A DNA stretch of 64,000 nt from JAKLFA01 sp964450385 (GTDB lineage Bacteria; Omnitrophota; Gorgyraeia; Zapsychrales; JANLHA01), in the NCBI GenBank assembly GCA_964450385.1, contig CAYVEC010000007.1, positions 9,828 to 73,827 on the forward strand. Reading direction: 5' to 3'. Below, one piece after another: positions 1 to 7,431 of the stretch. The notes under the pieces were generated by a model, which saw only the letters and a list, made by a program, of their open reading frames with translations, was not told where the DNA came from and made no database searches. The stretch's first letter is position 1, and each line of letters begins with the position of its first letter. Position numbers and translations under genes: made by a program.

Positions 1-1
1 T

Positions 2-367
2 GATGACCTGGTGCGGTCGGGGGACGCCCTGCGGGGACGGAGCGCCTATCTTTTTTGGAAGGCCTTTGTCCTCGACGGGCCGCGGACCGAAGAACATCTC
101 ATCACCCCGATCGGAGAGGTCCCTGAGGGCTATAAGCTCCCCGGGGGCCGGAATCCTTTTGAGGATCGGATCTGGGCCGAATTTTGGACCCATGCCCTTG
201 ATCCCCAAAAGGCGGTCACACGCGGGATCAAGAACGCGCAGATCGAGGCGCCGGGGACGCGGTTCGTGCCGGGGATTTTATATACGCTTAATATCGAGCA
301 TGACGGCGGGATCCGGATCGATGCGGCGCCGATCCCTGAGATCTTGAAGGGGGAACGCGTTTTGTAA
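2..367 (+). CDS. C-terminal part of an unrecognised protein (cut by window start)
   Basis: The frame is open from the first bases of the window and closes with TAA at 365-367, giving about 121 residues of a protein whose start lies outside. I do not recognise a family. The visible part is soluble-looking, with no membrane segment, rich in charged residues and Pro/Gly, and ends in KGERVL. An internal ATG at position 11 exists, but nothing marks it as a real start. The next gene begins about 50 bases later with its own ribosome binding site. Confidence 0.55.
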   Translation, partial: DDLVRSGDALRGRSAYLFWKAFVLDGPRTEEHLITPIGEVPEGYKLPGGRNPFEDRIWAEFWTHALDPQKAVTRGIKNAQIEAPGTRFVPGILYTLNIEHDGGIRIDAAPIPEILKGERVL

Positions 368-416
368 CGTTACGGATGACGCATTGTTGACACCATGAGG
401 GAGGCGGAGGATCGTT

Positions 417-956
417 ATGGAATCATGGATCTTTGAATGGGTGGCCCTTCCATTATTGATTTTTGTCTCGAGGGTGATTGACGTCTCGATCGGCAGTGTC
501 AGGATCATTTTTCTTTACCGCGGGCTCAAGCTCCTCACGCCGATCCTGGCCTTCTTTGAGGTCTTGATCTGGCTTTTCGCGATCAGGGTCATCTTTCTGA
601 ATCTTGCCAATCCCGTTTGCTTTATCGCGTTCGCGGCTGGTTTTGCCACCGGCAATTATGTCGGGATCCTCTTAGAGGAACGCCTGGCCCTGGGATACCG
701 GATGATCCAGGTGATCACCCGTAAAGACGCGAGCGAGCTCATCGCGGCTTTAAAACAGCGGAATTTTGGGGTCACCCGCGTCAATGCCGAGGGCACGACC
801 GGCGCGGTTCACGTCATCTTTATGGTCCTTAAGCGTGAGCATATTACCGAGGCACTGACCCTGGTGCGGACGTTCAATCCGAAGGCCTTTTACTCGGTCG
901 GCGAGGTCCGCGAGGTCAGGGAGGGGATCTTCCCGCAGCCGCATTTTCTCCGTTAG
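417..956 (+). CDS. DUF2179/DUF5698 (UPF0316) inner-membrane protein
   Basis: This 179-residue protein has about three N-terminal hydrophobic segments (roughly residues 8-28, 36-58 and 62-82). A cytosolic C-terminal domain follows, starting near YRMIQVITRKDASEL and resembling DUF2179. The overall arrangement (short membrane domain, then a ligand-binding-like alpha/beta domain) fits the UPF0316 family, whose function is unknown. The ATG follows a GGAGG-type ribosome binding site near 402-406. It stands alone between the preceding gene tail and the hcp promoter. The family call rests on recalled sequence pattern; no biochemical role can be given. Confidence 0.8.
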   Translation: MESWIFEWVALPLLIFVSRVIDVSIGSVRIIFLYRGLKLLTPILAFFEVLIWLFAIRVIFLNLANPVCFIAFAAGFATGNYVGILLEERLALGYRMIQVITRKDASELIAALKQRNFGVTRVNAEGTTGAVHVIFMVLKREHITEALTLVRTFNPKAFYSVGEVREVREGIFPQPHFLR

Positions 957-989
957 GTCTTTATTTTTCCGTCGACAAAAAAAATTTTA

Positions 990-1025
990 TTGACAGCGGG
1001 AAAAATGATACTAAAATAGTGTCAT
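990..1025 (+). promoter_or_regulatory. hcp promoter with Rrf2-type inverted-repeat operator
   Basis: A sigma70-like promoter is visible: TTGACA at 990-995, a 16-bp spacer, and TAAAAT at 1012-1017. An inverted repeat ATGATACT-N5-AGTGTCAT (1005-1012 and 1018-1025, 7 of 8 positions complementary) covers the -10 element. Its core ACT-AAAAT-AGT resembles the centre of IscR type 1 boxes. The second gene of the operon is an Rrf2-family regulator with three cysteines, so this is a good candidate for its own operator, with repression by blocking RNA polymerase. Confidence 0.7.
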
Positions 1026-1064
1026 ATTTCGGACGACCGGTGATACACACAGGAGGAATGACCT

Positions 1065-2705
1065 ATGGGAATGTTCTGTTTTCAGTGCCAGGAGACGGTG
1101 AAGAACCAGGGATGCACGGTCCGCGGGGTCTGCGGCAAGGACGAGAGGGCCTCGGACCTTATGGACCTGCTCATCTATGTCCTTGAGGGGATCGCGGCCG
1201 TGGCCGAAAAGAGCGGCCAGCCGATCGATCGGCGGTACGGGATCTTCCTGTGCCAGGGCCTGTTCGCCACGATCACGAACGCGAATTTTGATGAGGACCG
1301 GATCGTCGCCCTCATCCGTGAGGCCTATGTCCTCCGCGCCGACTTGGCGGCGAAGGCTGGTATTGATCTTCGTTCCAAGGATCTTCCGGATCAGGCGCGC
1401 TGGCAGGCCGATACGAAGGAGGCGATGCTCGCCAAGGCAGCTGCGGTCAGCCCGCGGTCATTCAGCGAGCGCGAGGACGCCCGTTCGCTCAAGGCCCTCA
1501 TGATGTATGGGCTTAAAGGGATCGCCGCTTATGCGGATCACGCCCATGAGCTCGGGGCCTATGACGACAACGTTTTTGCGTTTGTGATCAAGGCGATGTC
1601 TGCTATGACGAAAGATCTTCCTGAGGAGGCATTGCTCGCACTTGTTATTGAGACCGGTGAGGCCTCGGTCAAGACCATGGCCCTGCTCGATGGCGCGAAT
1701 ACCGCGCATTACGGCAATCCTGAGATCACGCGGGTGAAGCTCGGTGTCGGGAAAAATCCCGGGATCCTGATCTCGGGTCACGACCTCAGGGACATGGAGG
1801 ATCTGCTCAAGGCCACCGAGGGGACCGGGGTTGATGTCTATACCCACAGTGAGATGCTGCCGGCGCATTATTATCCGGCGTTCAAGAAGTATCGTCATTT
1901 TATCGGGAATTACGGCGGGTCGTGGTGGCATCAGAATAAGGATTTTGAGACCTTTAACGGCCCGATCCTGATGACGACCAACTGTATCATTCCGGTGAAG
2001 GATTCGTATAAGGATCGGTTATTTACGACGGGCATGGCCGGATATCCCGGCATTAAGCATATTGGACCGCGGCCGAACGGCGGGTCCAAGGATTTTTCCG
2101 AGATCATTGCCCTGGCCAAGGGCTGCCCGCCGCCTCAGGAGATCGAGACGGGCGAGATCGTGGGCGGTTTTGCCCACCAGCAGGTCCTCGCCCTGGCGGA
2201 CAAGGTCGTGGCCGCGGTGAAGGCGGGGAAAATAAAACGGTTTGTCGTGATGGCCGGATGCGACGGCCGTCAGCGCCAGCGTGGGTATTTCACCGATGTC
2301 GCAGCGAACCTGCCGAAGGATACGGTCATCCTCACCGCTGGGTGCGCGAAGTACCGGTATAATAAACTGAATCTTGGTGATATCGACGGGATCCCGCGCG
2401 TGCTTGATGCGGGCCAGTGTAATGATTCGTATTCGCTCGCGGTGATCGCGCTCAAGCTGAAAGAGGTCTTCGGGGTCAAGGATGTGAATGACCTGCCGAT
2501 CTCGTTCGACATTGCCTGGTATGAGCAGAAGGCGGTCTGCGTTCTTCTCGCCCTGCTGTATCTTGGGTTCCGCGGGATCCGGCTCGGCCCGACGCTTCCG
2601 GCCTTTGTCTCGCCGAACGTGGCCAAGATCCTGGTTGAGAAGTTCGATATCAAGCCGATCGGCGAGGTCGCGTCCGACATCGAGGCGATGATGGCCGGGC
2701 GATAA
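1065..2705 (+). CDS. hcp: Hydroxylamine reductase / hybrid cluster protein (Hcp)
   Basis: The 546-residue length is usual for Hcp. The N-terminal cluster cysteines are C5, C8, C17 and C23, spacing X2-X8-X5, which is the [4Fe-4S] type of anaerobes rather than the enterobacterial [2Fe-2S] type. The hybrid cluster ligands are recognisable downstream: THSEM (Glu), TTNC, AGCDG, AGCAKYR, GQCND, and WYEQK with its Glu and Lys. Hcp proteins act on NO or hydroxylamine in the cytoplasm under anaerobic nitrosative stress. A strong AGGAGG site precedes the ATG. It is the first gene of an operon with an Rrf2 regulator and a ferredoxin-like protein, the usual genetic company of hcp. Confidence 0.95.
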   Translation: MGMFCFQCQETVKNQGCTVRGVCGKDERASDLMDLLIYVLEGIAAVAEKSGQPIDRRYGIFLCQGLFATITNANFDEDRIVALIREAYVLRADLAAKAGIDLRSKDLPDQARWQADTKEAMLAKAAAVSPRSFSEREDARSLKALMMYGLKGIAAYADHAHELGAYDDNVFAFVIKAMSAMTKDLPEEALLALVIETGEASVKTMALLDGANTAHYGNPEITRVKLGVGKNPGILISGHDLRDMEDLLKATEGTGVDVYTHSEMLPAHYYPAFKKYRHFIGNYGGSWWHQNKDFETFNGPILMTTNCIIPVKDSYKDRLFTTGMAGYPGIKHIGPRPNGGSKDFSEIIALAKGCPPPQEIETGEIVGGFAHQQVLALADKVVAAVKAGKIKRFVVMAGCDGRQRQRGYFTDVAANLPKDTVILTAGCAKYRYNKLNLGDIDGIPRVLDAGQCNDSYSLAVIALKLKEVFGVKDVNDLPISFDIAWYEQKAVCVLLALLYLGFRGIRLGPTLPAFVSPNVAKILVEKFDIKPIGEVASDIEAMMAGR

Positions 2706-2718
2706 GGCGGATGAGCGC

Positions 2719-3135
2719 ATGAAACTCTTAACGAAACACACCGATTACGCGATCCGGGCCCTGGTCTATCTCGCCAGGCGCCCGGACGCCTTTGTCTCGG
2801 CGCGCGAGATCGCCGAGGAGCAGATCGTTCCATACCCTTTCTTGCGTCGGATCCTGCAGTCCCTGATCCAGGCCAAGCTGGTTGTCTCGCAGGGCGGGGT
2901 TTGCGGCGGGGTCAAGATGGCCCGGGCGCCCGGTAAGATCCGGGTGGTGGACATCATCGATCTGTTTCAGGGAGAGGTCCAGCTCATGGATTGCATGATG
3001 CGATCCAAGGCCTGTCCGCATCGGCCGACCTGCCCGCTTCGCGGGGAGGTGTCCAAGATCGAGGCGCTCGTTGAGAAGGAGTTCGGCAAGATCACGATCG
3101 CGAAATTAATCGCAAAAAGGCATGAGGCGACATGA
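2719..3135 (+). CDS. Rrf2-family transcriptional regulator with Fe-S cysteine triad
   Basis: This 138-residue protein starts with the typical Rrf2 winged helix (MKLLTKHTDYAIRALVYLA). It has cysteines at 92, 99 and 105, almost the positions of the [2Fe-2S]-binding triad of IscR and NsrR. In NsrR-type regulators the cluster senses NO, which fits an hcp operon. It lies 13 bases after hcp, and its last codons overlap the next gene by 4 bases, so the three genes are probably co-transcribed and autoregulated through the inverted repeat over the hcp promoter. An IscR-like role is possible, but no isc genes are nearby. Confidence 0.9.
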   Translation: MKLLTKHTDYAIRALVYLARRPDAFVSAREIAEEQIVPYPFLRRILQSLIQAKLVVSQGGVCGGVKMARAPGKIRVVDIIDLFQGEVQLMDCMMRSKACPHRPTCPLRGEVSKIEALVEKEFGKITIAKLIAKRHEAT

Positions 3136-3962
3136 AACGAAAAATGATCTGTATCGATGAGAAGAAGTGTAACGGCTGCGGGCTCTGTATTCCGAATTGC
3201 CCGGAGGGGGCCATCCAGATGATCGACGGCAAGGCGCGGGTCGTCTCGGAGTCGGCCTGCGACGGCCTCGGTGCGTGCCTTGGCCACTGTCCCCAGGGCG
3301 CGATCACGATCGAGGAGCGCGAGGCGGCGCCGTATGATGAGCGCGCGGTCATGGACCGGCTGATCGGCCAGGGGATGAACGTGGTGCGGGCCCATCTTGA
3401 GCACCTCCAGCATCATGGAGAAGATGACCTCCTCGCGATCGCACGGGCGGTCTTAAAGGAGCGGGGGGTTATGATCCCGGCGTCAGGGCCGCATGCCGGC
3501 GGCCATGGCGGCTGCCCTGGGTCGCGCGTCATGGATATGAGGGGTGAGGCGGCGCCTGCCGCGGGGCCTGCTCTCTCTTCAGGACCGCGGGCCTCAGCGC
3601 TTCGGCAGTGGCCGACGCAGTTACAGCTCATCCCGACCCGGGCCCCATATTTTGAGGATGCGGACCTCCTCGTGGCCGCCGATTGCACGGCCTTTGCCTA
3701 CGCGAATTTTCATGAACGTTTTCTGAAAGGCCGGATCTTGGTCATGTTTTGCCCCAAATTAGACACCGCGCAACTGGAGCTGTATCGCGAGAAATTGACC
3801 GCGATCTTAAAGGAAAATCGTATCCGATCCGTCAGTGTCGTCCGGATGGAGGTCCCCTGCTGCGGCGGGACCGTGAGTATTCTTGAGGATGCGATCACCC
3901 GTTCTGGCAAAGCACTGGTGATCCGTGAGTACGTGATCTCGGTGCGGGGCGACCTTATCTGA
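3132..3962 (+). CDS. 4Fe-4S ferredoxin-like protein of the hcp operon
   Basis: The N-terminal 60 residues form a two-cluster ferredoxin-like domain. The first motif is complete (C13, C16, C19, C23-P). The second has C43, C49 and C53-P but Leu46 where the second cysteine is normally found (CDGLGAC), a variant I recall in this family. The remaining ~210 residues include a CPKLD motif and a PCCGG motif near the C-terminus, suggesting further metal or cluster ligands. Proteins of this architecture often sit next to hcp and are thought to supply it with electrons. The ATG overlaps the stop of the Rrf2 gene (ATGA-type coupling). Confidence 0.85.
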   Translation: MKRKMICIDEKKCNGCGLCIPNCPEGAIQMIDGKARVVSESACDGLGACLGHCPQGAITIEEREAAPYDERAVMDRLIGQGMNVVRAHLEHLQHHGEDDLLAIARAVLKERGVMIPASGPHAGGHGGCPGSRVMDMRGEAAPAAGPALSSGPRASALRQWPTQLQLIPTRAPYFEDADLLVAADCTAFAYANFHERFLKGRILVMFCPKLDTAQLELYREKLTAILKENRIRSVSVVRMEVPCCGGTVSILEDAITRSGKALVIREYVISVRGDLI

Positions 3963-4032
3963 TAACGGGTGGGGCGCGTGTCCGGGTGTGTCCGGGCCTG
4001 TCCCTTGTCTGGGTTTGGGAGGGGTTGTCCCG

Positions 4033-4061
4033 TTGACAAACACGGTTCTGTCGATTACACT
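4033..4061 (+). promoter_or_regulatory. Sigma70-type promoter of the PEP-CTERM gene
   Basis: TTGACA at 4033-4038 and TACACT at 4056-4061 with a 17-bp spacer, 45 bases upstream of the ATG at 4106. The upstream stretch 3963-4032 is G/T-rich and has no gene. Confidence 0.55.
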
Positions 4062-4105
4062 TTGGTATCTTTTAAAAAAATAAAAAGTGTATCGAGGATT
4101 AGAAA

Positions 4106-4870
4106 ATGACGAATCGACGATATTTTTTGATGGCCGTGATCGTAGGGGCCGTCCTTGGAATGGCCGCAATGCCGGCAGGGGCCGCGGTCCTGGATCTGAG
4201 TCTTGTGACCTCATCCGGAACGGTGAACGGCGCCTTGTTCAGCCGGACATCCGTTGGTGGTCAGGGGACAGGGAATTTTGACCCGTTTATCCGCCTTCAA
4301 GGCAAAGGCGGGGATCAGGCTGGATATAACACCGATGGTGTTGTGGAATTCGACGCAAAGGCCGGCGGGCCGTGGACCGAGTCCGTGATGCTCGGAGAGC
4401 TTCCGGTCGTTATGATCAATGATGTTGATTATTATGAAATCTTGCTCGACGCCGCTGAGCCAGGGAGTGGGAAGAGTGATCTGACGATCGATGTGATTGA
4501 ACTTTATACCCTCTCGACCAATACAGTGAGCGGATATCCGATGAATTTCCCAACTGCGGACCGGCGGTACGCGCTCGATGTTTTTAATATGGCCGGGCTC
4601 GCTGAGGACAATAGTATTCTGCTCGACGATATTACCGGGAACGGTTTCGCGGACATGTATGCGTATTTCCCGGTGTCAATGTTCGAGGGGCGCAATCAAT
4701 ATTTATATTTTTACAGTGAGTTTACAGGCGCCGAGGGATCGTTTGAGGAATGGGGGGTGCAAAGCAGGGTTTCGCCTTCGCCTTTGTCTACGTCCCCGGT
4801 CCCTGAACCGGCGAGCCTCGCCTTGTTAGGCGCGGGCCTTGCGGGGGCCGTTTTACGTCGTAAAAAATAG
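4106..4870 (+). CDS. PEP-CTERM sorting-domain exported protein
   Basis: The 254-residue protein has an N-terminal signal peptide (about residues 1-26, ending PAGAA). Its C-terminus is a classic PEP-CTERM signal: VPEPASL, a short hydrophobic helix, and a terminal RRKK. Such tails are processed by an exosortase and place the protein on the outer surface or in extracellular polymer. The middle part is acidic and beta-rich with no recognised enzyme motif. It is followed by a strong terminator and looks monocistronic. No exosortase gene is visible in this window, so one is expected elsewhere in the genome. Confidence 0.88.
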   Translation: MTNRRYFLMAVIVGAVLGMAAMPAGAAVLDLSLVTSSGTVNGALFSRTSVGGQGTGNFDPFIRLQGKGGDQAGYNTDGVVEFDAKAGGPWTESVMLGELPVVMINDVDYYEILLDAAEPGSGKSDLTIDVIELYTLSTNTVSGYPMNFPTADRRYALDVFNMAGLAEDNSILLDDITGNGFADMYAYFPVSMFEGRNQYLYFYSEFTGAEGSFEEWGVQSRVSPSPLSTSPVPEPASLALLGAGLAGAVLRRKK

Positions 4871-4892
4871 CATCTGATCTTCAATACAGGAC

Positions 4893-4923
4893 AGGCCTAT
4901 CGCCATGACGATAGGCCTTTTTT
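4893..4923 (+). terminator. Rho-independent terminator after the PEP-CTERM gene
   Basis: A perfect 10-bp stem AGGCCTATCG / CGATAGGCCT (4893-4902 and 4909-4918) with a 6-nt loop, followed by a run of T to 4923. Confidence 0.92.
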
Positions 4924-5025
4924 ATTGGGCAGGACGACACGCCGCTGGTATTTCAGACATGGTTTTGATATGATATCGTTCACTGTTTTTAAAAAGCGGT
5001 ACATTCTCTACACAAGGAGGGCGGG

Positions 5026-5376
5026 ATGAGAAGGTTCAAGATCATGGTGTTGGCTGTGCTCATGATGGTCGGGTCTGTGATGACGGTATCTGCCCATCCG
5101 GCGCGCAATGTTCAATTGAGTTTTAATAAGGAGACCGGTGAACTCACGGTTGTCCTGACACATCCGGTGGTCGACCGGTCAGCGCATTACATTAAAACCA
5201 TTGAGGTCCGGGTGAACAATCTTTTGGTCCATGTGAAGCCCCTGACGGGTCAGGAGAAAGAGGGCGGTCTCACCTATACAGTGAAACTGGATAATGTGGC
5301 GGTCGGGGCCGTGATTGAGGTCGCGACCGTCTGCTCGCGGAGCGGGAGTAGTCGTGACACGGTCTCGGTTGAATAA
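5026..5376 (+). CDS. Small exported protein with SoxZ/desulfoferrodoxin-like beta-sandwich
   Basis: The 116-residue precursor has a signal peptide (MRRFKIMVLAVLMMVGSV..., cleavage near VSA/HPAR). The mature part contains THPVVDRSAHYIKTIEV and ATVCSRSGSS, the pattern of a small beta-sandwich family related to SoxZ and to the iron domain of desulfoferrodoxin. The histidines after HP.. and HY and a C-terminal cysteine are the usual conserved positions. I cannot tell whether metal is bound. A good AAGGAGG site precedes the ATG. Confidence 0.65.
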   Translation: MRRFKIMVLAVLMMVGSVMTVSAHPARNVQLSFNKETGELTVVLTHPVVDRSAHYIKTIEVRVNNLLVHVKPLTGQEKEGGLTYTVKLDNVAVGAVIEVATVCSRSGSSRDTVSVE

Positions 5377-5421
5377 GGCGGGGTTAAATCACGGGGAAAT
5401 CATTCTTTAGAGAGAGGGATT

Positions 5422-5736
5422 ATGCAGCTCGGCGAATATCAGCAAAAATGTCTTAGGACATGGATGGGCGGGGAAAAATTGATCCGGTCGTTCTTGGGCG
5501 TGGCTGGCGAGTCCGGTGAGATGATGGAGTGCATGAAAAAACACCTGCGCGGGGATTTTGACCTTGAGGAGGTCAAACGACGGGCGTTTAAAGAGATCGG
5601 GGATACCCTGTATTATTTAGCGGTCTGTGCCCATGAGCTCGGTTTGAATTTGGATGAGATCGCTGAGGCGAATATCGAAAAATTGGCCAAGCGCATGGCC
5701 GAGGGCAAGATCCGCGGCGATGGGGATAACCGCTAG
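5422..5736 (+). CDS. MazG-like nucleotide pyrophosphohydrolase
   Basis: At 104 residues this is a single-domain member of the MazG/all-alpha NTP pyrophosphatase group. The metal-binding pattern EXXE...EXXD is present: E30 and E33 in GESGEMME, then E58 and D61 in KEIGDTLYY. Such enzymes hydrolyse (d)NTPs to NMPs and pyrophosphate and act in housecleaning; the substrate cannot be read from the sequence. It lies 45 bases downstream of the small exported protein with its own GAGAGGG site. Confidence 0.85.
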   Translation: MQLGEYQQKCLRTWMGGEKLIRSFLGVAGESGEMMECMKKHLRGDFDLEEVKRRAFKEIGDTLYYLAVCAHELGLNLDEIAEANIEKLAKRMAEGKIRGDGDNR

Positions 5737-5855
5737 GCCGGTTGTGCCTTATGGATGCCTGGTTGGTAGCGGGATCCTCGTAAGGAAAACCCGGGCCGTT
5801 CGACTACCGGTAGCGTGGTACAATTTTTATTACTTTTTTATCATAAGGAGGCTTT

Positions 5856-6386
5856 ATGCCGATCAATCCACTTAAATATGAAGAGGCGGGTGCCGCTCGT
5901 GAGATTTTTGATGAGATCAAGAAAAAGGCAGGCCGGGTGCCGAATATCTATGCGGCCATGGCCCATTCGCCGGCTGCCTTAAAATCTTTCTTATCGTATA
6001 AAGAGGCCTTGTCAGGGGGCGAGCTCACGGCTCAAGAGGGCGAGGCTATTGCCTTGGTCGTAGGTCAGGCGAATGACTGTGATTATTGTCTCGCCGCGCA
6101 TACGGCGATCGCCCGGATGGCCGGGATCGACGCGGATGAGGCCCTGCAGCTCCGCCAGGGGGTTTCACCGGATGCGAAACGTTCTGCCCTGGTTCAACTT
6201 GCGCGCGAGATCGTGGTCTCGAAAGGCCGCCCGAAGAAAGAAGTGATACAGGCCTTTCACGCGGCGGGTTACGGCGAGGCGGCCCTGGTTGAGGTGATCA
6301 GCCATGTGGCAGCGAATATTTTTACGAATTATTTCAATCATATTTCCGAGGTGGCGGTTGATTTTCCGGCAGCGCCTGCTTTATAA
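5856..6386 (+). CDS. Carboxymuconolactone decarboxylase / AhpD-like peroxidase-related protein
   Basis: This 176-residue protein has the AhpD-type redox motif NDCDYCLAAH (C75, C78, H82) in the middle of an all-helical fold. The flanking pattern is typical of uncharacterised peroxidase-related carboxymuconolactone decarboxylase family enzymes. The CxxC...H arrangement supports thiol-dependent hydroperoxide reduction rather than lactone decarboxylation. An AAGGAGG site lies just before the ATG. It has its own upstream region with a possible TACAAT -10 element near 5819, so it is probably transcribed alone. Confidence 0.85.
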   Translation: MPINPLKYEEAGAAREIFDEIKKKAGRVPNIYAAMAHSPAALKSFLSYKEALSGGELTAQEGEAIALVVGQANDCDYCLAAHTAIARMAGIDADEALQLRQGVSPDAKRSALVQLAREIVVSKGRPKKEVIQAFHAAGYGEAALVEVISHVAANIFTNYFNHISEVAVDFPAAPAL

Positions 6387-6523
6387 TTGATGACGCCCTT
6401 GTGTCTCGATAGGTTTTCTCACACAACGGAGTTTCTGTTTGGTCCGGATCAGACAGAGAAAGATTGATTTTTTTAACCGTGGTATGGTAAAATATCACAC
6501 CTTTTTGATTTATCACCTTTTTA

Positions 6524-7318
6524 ATGGGGCATCCGATGCCGTATTTTCGACTTGGAAACAGCGACTGCTATTATGAGGTGCATGGGGAGGGGGAGCCGTT
6601 GCTCTATCTCCACGGTTGGAATGGGAACATGGGCGGGTTTCGGGAAAACCTTGTCCCGGATTTGGCCAAGGGGTTTCAGTGTATCGCGGTTGATCTCCCT
6701 GGGTTTGGAAAATCGCAGCCCGCCGAGCTCTCGTTTGACAATCTTTCTCAGGGGGTTGATTCTCTGTTGGACCACCTCAAGATCAAGTCGGTGACCCTCC
6801 TCGGGTTTTGTATGGGCGGGGTGATCGCCCTGGATTATGCGATGCGTCAGCAGCGTCGGGTCAATAAGCTTGTCCTCATTGAGACGTATGCGGACTTTCC
6901 GTGGTTTTTAGCGCCGCTCTTGTCGAAAAAATACGGGCATCGGATCTTTGAATTCGCCCTGCGCCACCCGTTAGGGGTCTTTCTGGTGAAGAAGTATCTC
7001 CTCATGCGCGACACTTTGTATCGAGATGATTTTTTTAAGACCTTTCAGCTCGCCAATCCGAAGATATCGCTTGAGTATATCCGGATGCTCTGGCGTTATG
7101 CCCAGGAGGATCACTTTGAGCGGATGCGGCAGATGAACCTGAAGACCCTGCTCCTGTTTGGGCAGGAAACGCATCAAGGGGTAAAACGATCCATCGCCAA
7201 AATTCAGCGCCATATCCGAGGCAGCCGGATCGAGGCGCTCGACAATGCCGGCCATTTTCCGATCGAGGAGAATGGGGCCCGGGTCCTTGAGAAGCTCCGT
7301 CAGTTTTTGTCCCAATAA
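6524..7318 (+). CDS. Alpha/beta-hydrolase with cysteine at the nucleophile elbow
   Basis: The 264-residue protein shows the alpha/beta-hydrolase pattern: oxyanion-hole HGWNGN near residue 30, a nucleophile elbow GFCMGG with Cys96 in place of the usual Ser, and a catalytic His244 in NAGHFPIEE. Cys nucleophiles are known from dienelactone hydrolases, though the rest of this protein resembles the esterase/lipase type. The substrate is unknown. No clear ribosome binding site precedes ATG 6524; a second in-frame ATG at 6536 is possible. A -10-like TAAAAT lies around 6487. Confidence 0.85.
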   Translation: MGHPMPYFRLGNSDCYYEVHGEGEPLLYLHGWNGNMGGFRENLVPDLAKGFQCIAVDLPGFGKSQPAELSFDNLSQGVDSLLDHLKIKSVTLLGFCMGGVIALDYAMRQQRRVNKLVLIETYADFPWFLAPLLSKKYGHRIFEFALRHPLGVFLVKKYLLMRDTLYRDDFFKTFQLANPKISLEYIRMLWRYAQEDHFERMRQMNLKTLLLFGQETHQGVKRSIAKIQRHIRGSRIEALDNAGHFPIEENGARVLEKLRQFLSQ

Positions 7319-7431
7319 GAGCACGGTTTCCATTCGGCCTTCCGTCATGAATACTATTTGTATATATTTTTATTTTTTACTACAATACTCCCTTGGATTG
7401 TTCCGTATGACTCCTACGAAGGGAAGGGCGT

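Noticed and set aside
2019..2741. Minus-strand frame of 240 codons inside hcp
   Set aside because: Shadow of hcp; such antisense frames are common in G/C-rich genes and this one has no ribosome binding site or recognisable motif.
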